Shown here piece by piece: positions 23,139 to 32,248 of a stretch of 33,303 bases of DNA. The DNA lies in the NCBI GenBank assembly GCA_046732855.1, contig JBKPNX010000086.1, forward strand, positions 1 through 33,303, given 5' to 3'. This stretch comes from JBKPNX01 sp046732855. Lineage in GTDB: Bacteria > Pseudomonadota > Alphaproteobacteria > Geminicoccales > Geminicoccaceae. Numbering within the stretch: position 1 is the stretch's first letter; every line of letters starts with the position of its first letter. Below the pieces are notes generated by a model, which worked only from the letters and a program-made list of their open reading frames with translations, was not told the DNA's origin and made no database searches. A program made the position numbers and the translations under genes.

Positions 23139-26100
23139 ATGTCCCAGGGCGGGCTGTTCCCCAGCGAGTTCCTTCGCACCGGCGTGCTGGAGACCCACGC
23201 CTGGCGCGCCGTTGCCGACCAGGAGGTCGGCGAGTTTCGAAATCGCATTCTCCGAATTTTCGACGCCTTTCCGGTCAGCGGCCGCGGCGTGAACGAGGCG
23301 CTCACTGAGCAGGAGTTGATCGAACCAATTCTCACGGTCCTTGGTTGGAGTGCCTTTCTACCCCAGCAGAAGGCGGCGATGAAGGGCCGCGCCGACGTAC
23401 CCGACTATCTTCTGCTCGCCGATCAGGGCGCCAAGGCGCGGGCGCTTGGGCGGCCTGATCAAGGGGACCGATACCGAGATGGCGTCGCGGTGCTCGAGGC
23501 CAAGACGTGGCAGCGACCGCTGGACCGCGGCGCGGGGCCGCGCGGTGAGATCCCCTCGACACAGATGCTGCGCTATCTCTCCCGAGTCGAGGTTCTTTCC
23601 GATCGCAAGATCCGGTGGGGGATTCTCACCAACGGTCGCAACTGGCGCCTCTACTTTCAGGGCGCCCGCTCCCGGGCGGAAGAATATCTCGATCTGGACC
23701 TGCCGGCCTGCGCCGGTGTTCCAGGGCTGGAAATCGACCTATTCGCGCCGAAAGAGGGGGAGCGACCTCATCTTCTGAAGCTCTTCTATGTCCTGTTTCG
23801 GCGGGATGCCTTCCTTACTGCACCGGACATTGAGGTCACGTTCCACGAGTTCGCCTTGGAGCGGGGTCGTCGCTGGCAGGCCCTCGTCTCGAACAAGCTT
23901 ACCGATGTCGTGTTCGAGGAGGTTTATCCGAAGCTGGTGAACGCGCTCTATGCGAACGACCGCGAACGGCCGCCCGCCAAACCAAGTCGCGCGTACCGGG
24001 ACGAAGTGCGCCAAGCAGCCCTGACGATCCTCTACCGGCTTTTGTTCGTGCTCTATGCGGAGGACCGCGGCCTTCTGCCCGTCGACGACGACCGCTACGA
24101 CGACTACAGCCTGCGTAGGATTCGTGACACCGTAGCCAGCCGCCTGGACGCCGGCGATGCGTTCAGCCACCGCCGCGCGCCCCTCTACCGACACGTCAAG
24201 GAACTTTGGGCACTCATTGACGAGGGCGACGACGCGTTGCGCTTGCCGGCTTACAACGGCGGCCTGTTCGACCGGCCGCGCCATCCCATGGTCGAACGAG
24301 TCGACCTACCGGACGTGATCTTCGCCTCGATGTTGGACGCGCTGTCGCGTTTGAAGGAAGGCGGTCCACCTCGCTACATCAACTTTCGAGACCTCTCGGT
24401 GCGGGAGCTCGGGTCGATTTATGAGCGTCTCCTGGAATTCGAACCCGTTCTGGACGAAGCCAGCGGCACACTGAAGGTGATACTAAATCCATTCGCCCGA
24501 AAGGCCACTGGCAGCTACTACACACCCGACGAGTTGGTCGAGTTGATCGTGGAGCGCGCAGTCGGCCCTCTGGTGGAAGAGCGGCTTGGAAACTTCTTCG
24601 ATCGCGCCGGAGAACTCAGTCATGACCACAGGTCGATCGAAGAACGTCTTTTGGATCTCGCCCATGCCGATCCGGCGGAGGCGATCCTAAGCCTCCGCGT
24701 GTGTGACCCGGCCATGGGTTCCAGCCATTTCCTGGCGGCTGCTGTCGACTTCCTGGCCGATTCAGTGCTCGAAGCCATGACCGTTGGCGAAGAAGCGGAA
24801 GCCTGGGTCAAGCAACACCGTTACGAGTCGCCCCTCAGCGAGCGCATCGAGGCGATTCGTGAACGTCTGCGTGATCAGGCGCGTGAGCATGGCTGGCGCA
24901 TCGACGAAACACAACTAGATGATCGACAGATCATCCGCCGCATGATTCTTAAACGCTGCGTTTACGGCGTCGACAAGAACCCGATGGCGGTGGAATTGGC
25001 CAAGGTTTCTCTCTGGCTACATACCTTTACTGCGGGCGCGCCGTTATCCTTTCTCGATCACCATCTGGTCTGCGGTGACTCTTTGTTCGGCGAGTTGGTG
25101 GGGCAGGTTCACCAGGAACTTGCAGCAAAGGCGAACTTGCTGATCAACAGGTCGATTCAGCAGGCGCTGGCGGCAACGGATGGCATGGTCCGCATAGAGC
25201 GGGCAGCCGATGCCGATATCGCGGAAGCTCGCGAGTCCGCCGAGAACCATGCTGTGATGCGTGAAGCGACCCGCCCGCTCAGTCAATTTCTGGACTTCTG
25301 GCACGCACTACGCTGGTTGCAGCTCGGTCCTGACGAGAATGCGGCGCTCGACGCTTTTCTGAACGGCATGTTCGGCCCTCCTGTCCCGATCATCGCTGGC
25401 CTAGCGGAACCCATTGCCCCGCCCGAACCGCCGGCCGAAGAGGAGGCGAGCCTCTTCGGCGAGGATCGCGGCTACATCCTGCTGCAACGGAACCTTTTCC
25501 ATGCGGCAGAGGCGAACCGAGAGAACTACTATCGAGCACTCGACTTGATCGAGCGCTCCCGCGCCCTAGTTGCAGAACAGCGGTTTCTGCACTGGCAAGT
25601 CGCCCTTCCCGGAGTATGGGAGAATTGGACCGTCGATCCGTCGCCAGGCGGATTTGACGTGGTGATTGGCAATCCGCCGTGGGACCGGATGAAGCTGCAG
25701 GAGGTCGAATGGTTCGCCGCGCGTCGGCCGGAGATTGCGCATGCGACTACAGCCGCCGAACGTAGGCGGCTCGTCTCGAATCTCATAGAGAGTGGCGATC
25801 CGCTGGCCGAAGACTACAAGGTCGCAAAGGAGGCCGCTGAGACGGCAGCGAGAATCGTTCGTGAAAATAGACAGTATCCATTGCTCTCCGGCGGTGATAT
25901 CAACATTTATGCTCTCTTTGTCGAGCGAGCTCGAAGGTTAGTGAAGCCCGCAGGCATAGTAGCACTTCTCGTTCCATCCGGCATTGCCTCCGATAAGAAC
26001 TACGCTCAATTCTTCCAATTGAATGTAAAGGAACAGCGCCTCATGCTTTTTCTAGATTTTTTCAACAAAAAATCTGATGGTACACTGTTTTTCCCAGATG

Positions 26101-27377
26101 TGTATTACCGCTTCAAATTCTGCGTGTTCGCCGTGGGCGGATCGAAGCGTAGCTTTCCAGCAGTATCCTATGGCTGTTTCCTCCGAGACCTTGGGGAGTT
26201 GGAGCGACCAGACAGGGTCTTCCATTTATCGGCGGTCGATATCCGTACTGTGAATCCAAACACAGGGACGGCGCCGATCTTCCGGACGGCTCGCGACGCG
26301 GGGATTACAGCTGCTCTGTATCGGCAGTTGCCTGTGCTCGTGGACCGCCGACATCGCCCACCCTGCATCGTCTGGCCGGTCGATTATGTTCGCATGTTTG
26401 ACATGACAAACGATTCGCGTCTGTTTAAAACACGCATAGCTTTGGAAGCGGCCGGCGTCTATCAGGTAATTGACAATCGCCTGAAAAAGGGGTCCACGAC
26501 ATACCTACCGCTCTTCGAAGGCAAAATGGTACAGGCGTTCGATCATCGTGCGGCAAATGTGACGGTCGACGCCAATCGCATGCATCGTCCTGGCCAGCCG
26601 GTGCCCGCGACGTCGGACCAGCACTCTGACCCGGCTTGGCGGCCCGAGCCGCAATTCTGGGTCACGGCGACCGAGGTATCATGGCCCGAGGGGCTCGAGT
26701 GGGCGTTGGCGCTGAAGGACGTAACTTCCACTACCAACACACGTACCGTCATTGCATCTATGATCCCGGTGTGCGCCGCCGGGAACACGTTGCCGCTGAT
26801 CCAGCCGAAGCTGCCGCCTGGGCCGGAACCCGACGGAAACCACGCCGCGGCTATGGAATGGCGCCGGGAGTATCTTGACGCGATAGTGGTGTACCGAGAC
26901 TGGGCACCCCTGCTTCTCGCCAATCTCAACAGCTTCGCACTGGACTACGTAGCTCGGCAAAAGGTGCAAGGCCAGCATCTGAACTGGTATATCGTCGAGC
27001 AGTTTCCCGTCGTACCCGAGCCCCGCTTTCGTGAGAGAATTGGCAGGCGTTCGATAGGTGAGTTGGTGCGCGAGGAAGTTCTTGCGCTTACCTACACGGC
27101 GCACGATATGGCTGGCTTCGCACGGGACCAAGGATACGAGGGCCCGCCGTTCCCATGGGATGAGGAGGATCGGCTACGTCGGCGGGCGCGGCTTGACGCG
27201 TTATTCTTCCTGCTCTACGGCCTTGACACAGATGCGGTCTCATACGTGCTCGACCAGTTTCTGATCGTCCGACGCCAAGAGGAAAGAGCGTTTGGACGTT
27301 ATCGCTCAAAGGATCTGATTCTCGGATATTTGGCGGCTTTTCGTGCCGACGACGCCGACGCGGTGATCGCAGCGTAA
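23139..27377 (+). CDS. Single-chain type IIG-like restriction-modification enzyme (Eco57I-type methylase with N-terminal nuclease)
   Basis: A 1412-residue protein combining cleavage and adenine methylation. An N-terminal PD-(D/E)xK nuclease is suggested by D89 (ADVPDYLLL) and E120-A-K122 (VAVLEAKTW). A long helical linker follows. The N6-adenine methyltransferase has motif X (GSYYTPDELVELIVE, ~458-472), motif I DPAMGSSHFL (~523-532; the usual form is DPxCGSGxFL), KNPMAVELAKVSLWL, and catalytic NPPW at ~845-848. The C-terminal ~500 residues should contain target recognition. No separate specificity, methylase or helicase gene adjoins, so BREX or DISARM is not supported. The gene is lower in GC than its neighbours and sits beside repeat copy D, consistent with acquisition. 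ATG 23139 is the first good start; the ribosome site is weak. Confidence 0.88.
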   Translation: MSQGGLFPSEFLRTGVLETHAWRAVADQEVGEFRNRILRIFDAFPVSGRGVNEALTEQELIEPILTVLGWSAFLPQQKAAMKGRADVPDYLLLADQGAKARALGRPDQGDRYRDGVAVLEAKTWQRPLDRGAGPRGEIPSTQMLRYLSRVEVLSDRKIRWGILTNGRNWRLYFQGARSRAEEYLDLDLPACAGVPGLEIDLFAPKEGERPHLLKLFYVLFRRDAFLTAPDIEVTFHEFALERGRRWQALVSNKLTDVVFEEVYPKLVNALYANDRERPPAKPSRAYRDEVRQAALTILYRLLFVLYAEDRGLLPVDDDRYDDYSLRRIRDTVASRLDAGDAFSHRRAPLYRHVKELWALIDEGDDALRLPAYNGGLFDRPRHPMVERVDLPDVIFASMLDALSRLKEGGPPRYINFRDLSVRELGSIYERLLEFEPVLDEASGTLKVILNPFARKATGSYYTPDELVELIVERAVGPLVEERLGNFFDRAGELSHDHRSIEERLLDLAHADPAEAILSLRVCDPAMGSSHFLAAAVDFLADSVLEAMTVGEEAEAWVKQHRYESPLSERIEAIRERLRDQAREHGWRIDETQLDDRQIIRRMILKRCVYGVDKNPMAVELAKVSLWLHTFTAGAPLSFLDHHLVCGDSLFGELVGQVHQELAAKANLLINRSIQQALAATDGMVRIERAADADIAEARESAENHAVMREATRPLSQFLDFWHALRWLQLGPDENAALDAFLNGMFGPPVPIIAGLAEPIAPPEPPAEEEASLFGEDRGYILLQRNLFHAAEANRENYYRALDLIERSRALVAEQRFLHWQVALPGVWENWTVDPSPGGFDVVIGNPPWDRMKLQEVEWFAARRPEIAHATTAAERRRLVSNLIESGDPLAEDYKVAKEAAETAARIVRENRQYPLLSGGDINIYALFVERARRLVKPAGIVALLVPSGIASDKNYAQFFQLNVKEQRLMLFLDFFNKKSDGTLFFPDVYYRFKFCVFAVGGSKRSFPAVSYGCFLRDLGELERPDRVFHLSAVDIRTVNPNTGTAPIFRTARDAGITAALYRQLPVLVDRRHRPPCIVWPVDYVRMFDMTNDSRLFKTRIALEAAGVYQVIDNRLKKGSTTYLPLFEGKMVQAFDHRAANVTVDANRMHRPGQPVPATSDQHSDPAWRPEPQFWVTATEVSWPEGLEWALALKDVTSTTNTRTVIASMIPVCAAGNTLPLIQPKLPPGPEPDGNHAAAMEWRREYLDAIVVYRDWAPLLLANLNSFALDYVARQKVQGQHLNWYIVEQFPVVPEPRFRERIGRRSIGELVREEVLALTYTAHDMAGFARDQGYEGPPFPWDEEDRLRRRARLDALFFLLYGLDTDAVSYVLDQFLIVRRQEERAFGRYRSKDLILGYLAAFRADDADAVIAA

Positions 27378-27432
27378 AATACTACATCACGGCAGGGGCC
27401 GACTCGTCGCGGTGAACGATCAGGCCGTCAGC

Positions 27433-28551
27433 TCAATCCCCCCAGACGGCGCGGGCGACTTCGACGGTGCGGGCGAGCTTGCGCCACTGGTCGGCCTCCG
27501 AGAGGAGGTTGCCGTGGACGGTCGAGGAGAAGCCGCACTGGTGGGACAGGCAGAGCTGGTCCGTGGGGACGTAGCGCGCGGCGTCGTCGATCCGGCGTCG
27601 GAGCGCGTCCTTCGCCTCCACCTCGGGGCGCTTCGAGCTCATGATCCCGAGCACCACGGCCTTGCCCTTCGGCACGAAGCGCAGCGGCGCGAAGTCGCCC
27701 GAGCGCCGATCGTCGTACTCGAGGAAGAAGCCGTCGACCGCGAGCTCGTTGAACAGGATCTCGGCGACCGGCTCGTAGCCGCCCTCTGCGACCCAGGCGC
27801 TCCGGTAATTGCCGCGGCAGAGATGGATGCAGACCGCCATGTCCGCGGGCCGGCCGAGGGTCGCGTCGTTGATCAGGCGGCAGTAGAGGCGCGGCAGCTC
27901 GTCCGGGTCGTCGCCGCGCGCGCGGGTCGCGGCGCGGATCGCATCGTCGCATAAGTACGCGAGGTTGGTGTCGTCGAGCTGCAGATAGCGGCAGCCGCGC
28001 GCGGCGAGGTCGAGGATCTCCGCGCGATACGCGGCGGCGAGGTCGCGCCAGAACGCGTCGAGATCGGGGTAGACCTCGACGCTGATCGCCGCCCGGCCGC
28101 CGCGAAAATGCAGCATCGAGGGCGACGGGATGCAGACCTTGGGCGTGCGCGTGGTGACGCTCTGCAGGAAGGCGAAGTCCTGGCCCTGAATGCTCCGGCC
28201 GTGGCGGACCTTGCCGGTGACGCGCATGGTCGGCGGCTTGAACCCGACCTCGGTGCCGTCGTCGCGCCGGAAGGTCGCGGTGAAGCTGCCCTCGCCGACC
28301 GCGACGCCGTCCAGCTGCTCGAGAAAGTCGACGTGGAAGAAGGTGCGGCGGAACTCGCCGTCGGTGATGCCCTCGAGGCCGACCTCCTCCTGGCGACGCA
28401 CCACGCCCTCGATCGCCGCGTCCTCCACCGCGCGCAAGGCTGCCGCGTCGATCTCGCCCCGGGCATGCCGCGCGCGCGCCTCGAGCAGCGGCTGCGGCCG
28501 CAGGAAGCTGCCGACGTGGTCGGCGCGATAGGGTGGCGCGGTGCGGTCCAT
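27433..28551 (-). CDS. Cobalamin-independent methionine synthase-like protein (MetE C-terminal domain family)
   Basis: A 372-residue protein equivalent to the C-terminal catalytic domain of MetE, as in the YxjG/YxjH group. It begins PPYRADHVGSFLRPQPLLEA. The zinc ligands appear present: H and C in CIHLCRGN, E in FFLEYDD, and C in LSHQCGFSS. GRYLQLDD-like CRYLQLDDTNLAYL is the conserved strand. It probably transfers a methyl group to a thiol, but without the MetE N-terminal domain the donor may not be methyltetrahydrofolate. ATG 28551 has GGGAGG seven bases upstream; the frame extends to 28611 without conservation. It is divergent from the TRAP operon and convergent with the restriction-modification gene. 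Confidence 0.88.
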   Translation of the reverse strand: MDRTAPPYRADHVGSFLRPQPLLEARARHARGEIDAAALRAVEDAAIEGVVRRQEEVGLEGITDGEFRRTFFHVDFLEQLDGVAVGEGSFTATFRRDDGTEVGFKPPTMRVTGKVRHGRSIQGQDFAFLQSVTTRTPKVCIPSPSMLHFRGGRAAISVEVYPDLDAFWRDLAAAYRAEILDLAARGCRYLQLDDTNLAYLCDDAIRAATRARGDDPDELPRLYCRLINDATLGRPADMAVCIHLCRGNYRSAWVAEGGYEPVAEILFNELAVDGFFLEYDDRRSGDFAPLRFVPKGKAVVLGIMSSKRPEVEAKDALRRRIDDAARYVPTDQLCLSHQCGFSSTVHGNLLSEADQWRKLARTVEVARAVWGD

Positions 28552-28838
28552 GGCTCGCCTCCCGGCTGCTCTGACGCGCGCTCCTTCGCGGCGCGACGCC
28601 GGCCCGGGCAACTACGATAGCGAGGATCAGGGATCGGGCAAGGCGGGCGCGGGCGGCGGTAACGATCGCCGGTCCGGCCGGTTGTCAGCACGCGCGGTTC
28701 CATGGATAACTGCGCGCACCGGCTGGCGCGCCGACGCGTTCGCGGCACGGTGGTTGCCGGCCCGACCCGGCGAGCCATGGGCGAGGCCGCGGGGCCGGCC
28801 TGGAACATGGCTGCCCGGATCAGGTCCAGGCATGACCA

Positions 28839-28891
28839 GGGAAGGCACCCGACCGGGCGCGCCGAGGGGAAGGCAACCGACCGGGCGCGCC
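28839..28891 (+). repeat. Two 25-base direct repeats upstream of dctP
   Basis: Copies at 28839-28863 and 28867-28891 (starting GGGAAGGCACCCGACC and GGGAAGGCAACCGACC, both ending GGGCGCGCC) differ at one base and are 28 bases apart. They lie 58 bases before the dctP start. Just upstream, 28811-28835 resembles the dispersed palindrome GCCCGGATCAGGTCCAGGC. Nothing coding is seen in 28552-28948. Confidence 0.7.
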
Positions 28892-28948
28892 TGGTGCGCC
28901 GGTCCCAGGCTGATCAGGGCGACTGGAGCAAGGGGGAGGGCACGCACG

Positions 28949-29965
28949 ATGAGCAGCATCAGGATCGGCGCGCTCGCGGGCGCGATCGGCATCGCCCTGG
29001 CCACCCCTGCGGCCGCAGAGGAGCTGCGCCTCGCCCACTGGGTGCCGCCGCAGCACCCCCTGCAGCCGACCGGCCTCGTGCCCTGGGGGGAGTCGATCAC
29101 CGCGGCGTCAGACGGCCGGCTCACGATCACGATCTTCCCCGCGCAGCAGCTCGGCGCCGCGGCCGACCACTACGACATGGCGCGCGACGGCATCGCCGAC
29201 ATCACGTATGTCAATCCCGGCTATCAGGCCGGGCGCTTCCCGATCATCGCGCACGGCGAGATCCCGTTCTATTTCAGCAACGCCAAAAGCGGCTCCAAGG
29301 CGCTCGACGCCTGGTACCGCGCCTACGCCGAAGAGGAGATGGGCGACGTCAAGTTCTGCATGGCGTTCGTGCATTCGCCCGGCACCTTCCACTCGAAGAA
29401 CAGGCTGGTCCTGCCCGGGGACGTGCGGGGCAAGAACATCCGGCCCGCCCAGGCGACCATCGGCCGCTTCGTCAGCATGCTCGGCGGGGCCAGCGTCTGG
29501 GTGCCGGCGCCCGAGGCGCGCGAGACGCTCGCGCGCGGTGCGGCGGACGCGATCACCTTCCCCTGGAACTCGCTCTACATCTTCGGCATCGACGGCATCA
29601 CCAAGCACCATCTCGACATGCCGCTCTACGTCACGACCTTCGTGCTGGTCATGAACAAGGCGCGCTACGAGGGCTTATCCGAGGCAGACCGCCGGGTGAT
29701 CGACGACCACTGCACCAGCGAGTGGGCGGAGAAGATGGCGAGCGGCTGGACCGACTGGGAGGACGAAGGCCGGCTCAAGATGCTCGCGGACCCCGCGCAC
29801 GAGGTCTATGAGCCCACGCCCGCCGACGTGCAGGCCTGGCGCGACGCCGCGGCGCCGCTGCTCGATGCCTGGAAGGCGGACGTGGCCGCGCAGGGTTACG
29901 ATGCGGAGGCGATCCACGAGGCGCTGGTCAGGTCGCTGAAGGACAACGGCGCGCTGTACCAGTAG
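28949..29965 (+). CDS. dctP: TRAP transporter substrate-binding protein DctP
   Basis: A 338-residue periplasmic solute-binding protein. The signal peptide is residues 1-23 (ending ATPAAAEE). The mature part begins LRLAHWVPPQHPLQPTGLVP. The ligand-gripping segment near residue 170 (RGKNIRPAQATIGRFVSMLG) includes the conserved Arg that binds a carboxylate in this family. It delivers a ligand, probably an organic acid, to the DctQM membrane pair. ATG 28949 follows agggggaggg, a strong ribosome site. It heads the dctPQM operon, with 111 bases between it and dctQ. Confidence 0.93.
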   Translation: MSSIRIGALAGAIGIALATPAAAEELRLAHWVPPQHPLQPTGLVPWGESITAASDGRLTITIFPAQQLGAAADHYDMARDGIADITYVNPGYQAGRFPIIAHGEIPFYFSNAKSGSKALDAWYRAYAEEEMGDVKFCMAFVHSPGTFHSKNRLVLPGDVRGKNIRPAQATIGRFVSMLGGASVWVPAPEARETLARGAADAITFPWNSLYIFGIDGITKHHLDMPLYVTTFVLVMNKARYEGLSEADRRVIDDHCTSEWAEKMASGWTDWEDEGRLKMLADPAHEVYEPTPADVQAWRDAAAPLLDAWKADVAAQGYDAEAIHEALVRSLKDNGALYQ

Positions 29966-30076
29966 GCCGCGGCAGCCCTGCCGTCCGACCCGCACGCCGC
30001 GCCGTCGCGCGCCGCCCGCGCAGCCGACCCAACGGGCAATGGAGATCAGCTGTCCTTTTCGGGCCCGGTCGACGCG

Positions 30077-30595
30077 ATGAGGCGCCTCGCCAGGCGGCTC
30101 GAGTGGCTGGCGACCCTGGTCGAGCGGATCGCCGGCCTGTTCCTCGGGGCGATCACCGTGCTGGTGTTCGTCTCGGCGATCGGCCGCTATGTCCTGGCCG
30201 CCCCGATCCCCGACGCCTTCGACATCGCGCGCCTCATGCTCGGCGTCGCCATGCTCTGGGGCTTTGCCAGCGTCGGCTACCGCGGCGTCCACATCAAGGT
30301 CGATATCATGGCTGAGCTGCTGCCCGCGCGGGCGCGCCTGTGGCTCGACCTTTTCGCGGCGCTGGTCCTCCTGCTGTTCACGGTGCTGCTCGCCTGGATG
30401 CTGCTCGGCCGGGTCGAGAGCGCGTTCGCCAGCAACGAAGCCACTTTCGATCTGCGCCTGCCGGTGTGGCCGTGGCTTGCGGCGATCTGGCTTGGCGTCG
30501 TCGCCTCGGTGTGCACGATCGGGACGCGGATTCTGCTGCTGGCGCTCGGGGCAGCGCCGGCGGAGCGGCCGACCGGCGAGGTCCTGGAGGAATGA
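30077..30595 (+). CDS. dctQ: TRAP transporter small permease DctQ
   Basis: A 172-residue membrane protein with four hydrophobic helices (starting near residues 20, 50, 90 and 130), the DctQ topology. The conserved segment RGVHIKVDIMAELLPARARL lies between helices 2 and 3. It supports the large permease in sodium-driven import. The TGA overlaps the dctM ATG (ATGA at 30592-30595), so the two are translated as a coupled pair. ATG 30077 has no good Shine-Dalgarno sequence, so the start is less certain. Confidence 0.9.
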   Translation: MRRLARRLEWLATLVERIAGLFLGAITVLVFVSAIGRYVLAAPIPDAFDIARLMLGVAMLWGFASVGYRGVHIKVDIMAELLPARARLWLDLFAALVLLLFTVLLAWMLLGRVESAFASNEATFDLRLPVWPWLAAIWLGVVASVCTIGTRILLLALGAAPAERPTGEVLEE

Positions 30596-31887
30596 GCACG
30601 GCCGATCTGGTCGCGATCTCAGGCTTCGGCGCGATGTTCCTGATGATGTTGCTCCGGGTGCCGATCGGCATCGCGATGGCGCTGGTCGGGGTCGGCGGGT
30701 TCGCCGCGATCGCCGGCTGGGGCCCGGCGCTCAACCTGCTCGCCACCTCGCCGGTGCGCACCGCGACCGACTACAATTTCAGCCTGATCCCGATGTTCGT
30801 CCTGATGGGCGTGTTCGCGACCGCATCGGGCATGTCGAAAGAGCTGTTCCGCGCCGGCAACGCCTGGCTCGGCCAATTTCGGGGCGGCCTCGCGCTCGCC
30901 ACCATCGGGGCATGCGGCGGCTTTGCCGCGATCTGCGGCTCCTCCGTCGCGACCGCGGCGACCATGACCAACATCGCGCTGCCCGAGATGCGCCGCTTCG
31001 GCTATCCCGACGACATGGCGACCGGGGTGATCGCGGCGGGCGGCACGCTCGGCATCCTGATCCCGCCCTCGGTCGTGCTCGCGATCTACGGCTTCATGAC
31101 CGAGCAGGACGTCGGCCGGCTGTTCATCGCCGGCATCGTGCCGGGCCTGCTCGCGATCGTCATGTACATGGCGACCGTGCGCCTCGCCTACGGCCGCGCC
31201 CCGCCCGGGGGCGAGCCGGTCCCATGGCCGGAGCGCCTGGCGTCGCTGCGCGGCACCTGGGCGGTCGGCCTCTTGTTCATCGCGATCATCGGCGGGATCT
31301 ATCTCGGGGTCGTGACCCCGACCGAGGCCGCCGCCGCGGGCGCGTTCCTCACATGTCTGATCGGGGTGGTGCGCCGGCGCCTCGGCGCGGCCAAGATCAT
31401 GGCCTGCCTGGTCGAGGCGCTGCGCACCACGGTCGCGATCTTCACCATCCTGATCGGCGCGCTGCTGTTCGGCTATTTCCTCGCGATCACCCAGACGCCG
31501 CAGAAGATCACGAGTTTGCTCGTCGCGCTCGATCTCGGCAGCTACGGCACGCTCGCGCTGATCCTCGCCCTGTTCGTGGCGATGGGCTGCGTGCTCGACG
31601 CGATGGCGATGATCATCCTCCTGGTGCCGATCGTGTTCCCGGTGATCCAGACGCTCGGCTTCGATCCGATCTGGTTCGGCGTGATCATCGTCATGACGGT
31701 CGAGCTCGGGCTGATCACGCCGCCGGTCGGCATGAACGTGTACGTGATCAACTCGATCGTGCCGGAAACCAGCCTGGTCACGATTTTCCGCGGGGTCGCG
31801 CCGTTCATCCTGACCGACCTCGCGCGCCTCGCGATCCTGGTCGCGTTCCCCTGGATCGTGCTGTTCCTGCCGACCACAATGGGGTGA
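30592..31887 (+). CDS. dctM: TRAP transporter large permease DctM
   Basis: A 431-residue, roughly twelve-helix permease at the family's usual length. Landmarks are SLIPMFVLMGVFATASGMSK, AAGGTLGILIPPSVVLAIYG, and ELGLITPPVGMNVYVI near the C-terminus, which are the hallmark DctM (IT superfamily) segments that bind sodium and substrate. It imports the ligand captured by DctP using the ion gradient. ATG 30592 has GGAGG just upstream and overlaps the dctQ stop. Last gene of the operon; no clear terminator follows. Confidence 0.94.
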   Translation: MSTADLVAISGFGAMFLMMLLRVPIGIAMALVGVGGFAAIAGWGPALNLLATSPVRTATDYNFSLIPMFVLMGVFATASGMSKELFRAGNAWLGQFRGGLALATIGACGGFAAICGSSVATAATMTNIALPEMRRFGYPDDMATGVIAAGGTLGILIPPSVVLAIYGFMTEQDVGRLFIAGIVPGLLAIVMYMATVRLAYGRAPPGGEPVPWPERLASLRGTWAVGLLFIAIIGGIYLGVVTPTEAAAAGAFLTCLIGVVRRRLGAAKIMACLVEALRTTVAIFTILIGALLFGYFLAITQTPQKITSLLVALDLGSYGTLALILALFVAMGCVLDAMAMIILLVPIVFPVIQTLGFDPIWFGVIIVMTVELGLITPPVGMNVYVINSIVPETSLVTIFRGVAPFILTDLARLAILVAFPWIVLFLPTTMG

Positions 31888-32248
31888 CGTCGCGCGTGCC
31901 CGAGAGGCCGTGCAGTGCCGATCGGACCATCGGGTCTCCAGCCGATACTACGCTGCATGGTGCGCCCCGTAGCCCTGGCGAATTGGCTGAGACCTCGGCG
32001 CCGTAGTCAACCAGCGGGAGCCTAGTTCCCACGAGATCGCAATGGGTAGCTTCGGGAGCGGCCATCAAGGCCCAGATACTCGGGGTCGCCAGCCCGCGAA
32101 CTCCTGTGGACGCGGGCTGACGCTTGAGGCTTTACCCTTTACTGACCCTCTACCTGCTGCGGAGTGTCACGGCTTGCATTTGACCTCGTGTCTCCCGCAC
32201 CGCGGATGACGTAGAGGTCGAACGCAACCGACCCGCGCCGCACTGCGC
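31888..32248. other. Intergenic region after dctM
   Basis: I see no supported gene, repeat or terminator here. The ORFs present are short and lack any family resemblance. The region separates dctM from the convergent cytochrome-like gene. Confidence 0.5.

Noticed and set aside
23139..27377. BREX pglX or DISARM methylase
   Set aside because: None of the partner genes of those systems adjoin (brxA/B/C, pglZ, drmA/B/C), and a PD-(D/E)xK-like nuclease motif is present in the same chain, as in type IIG enzymes.
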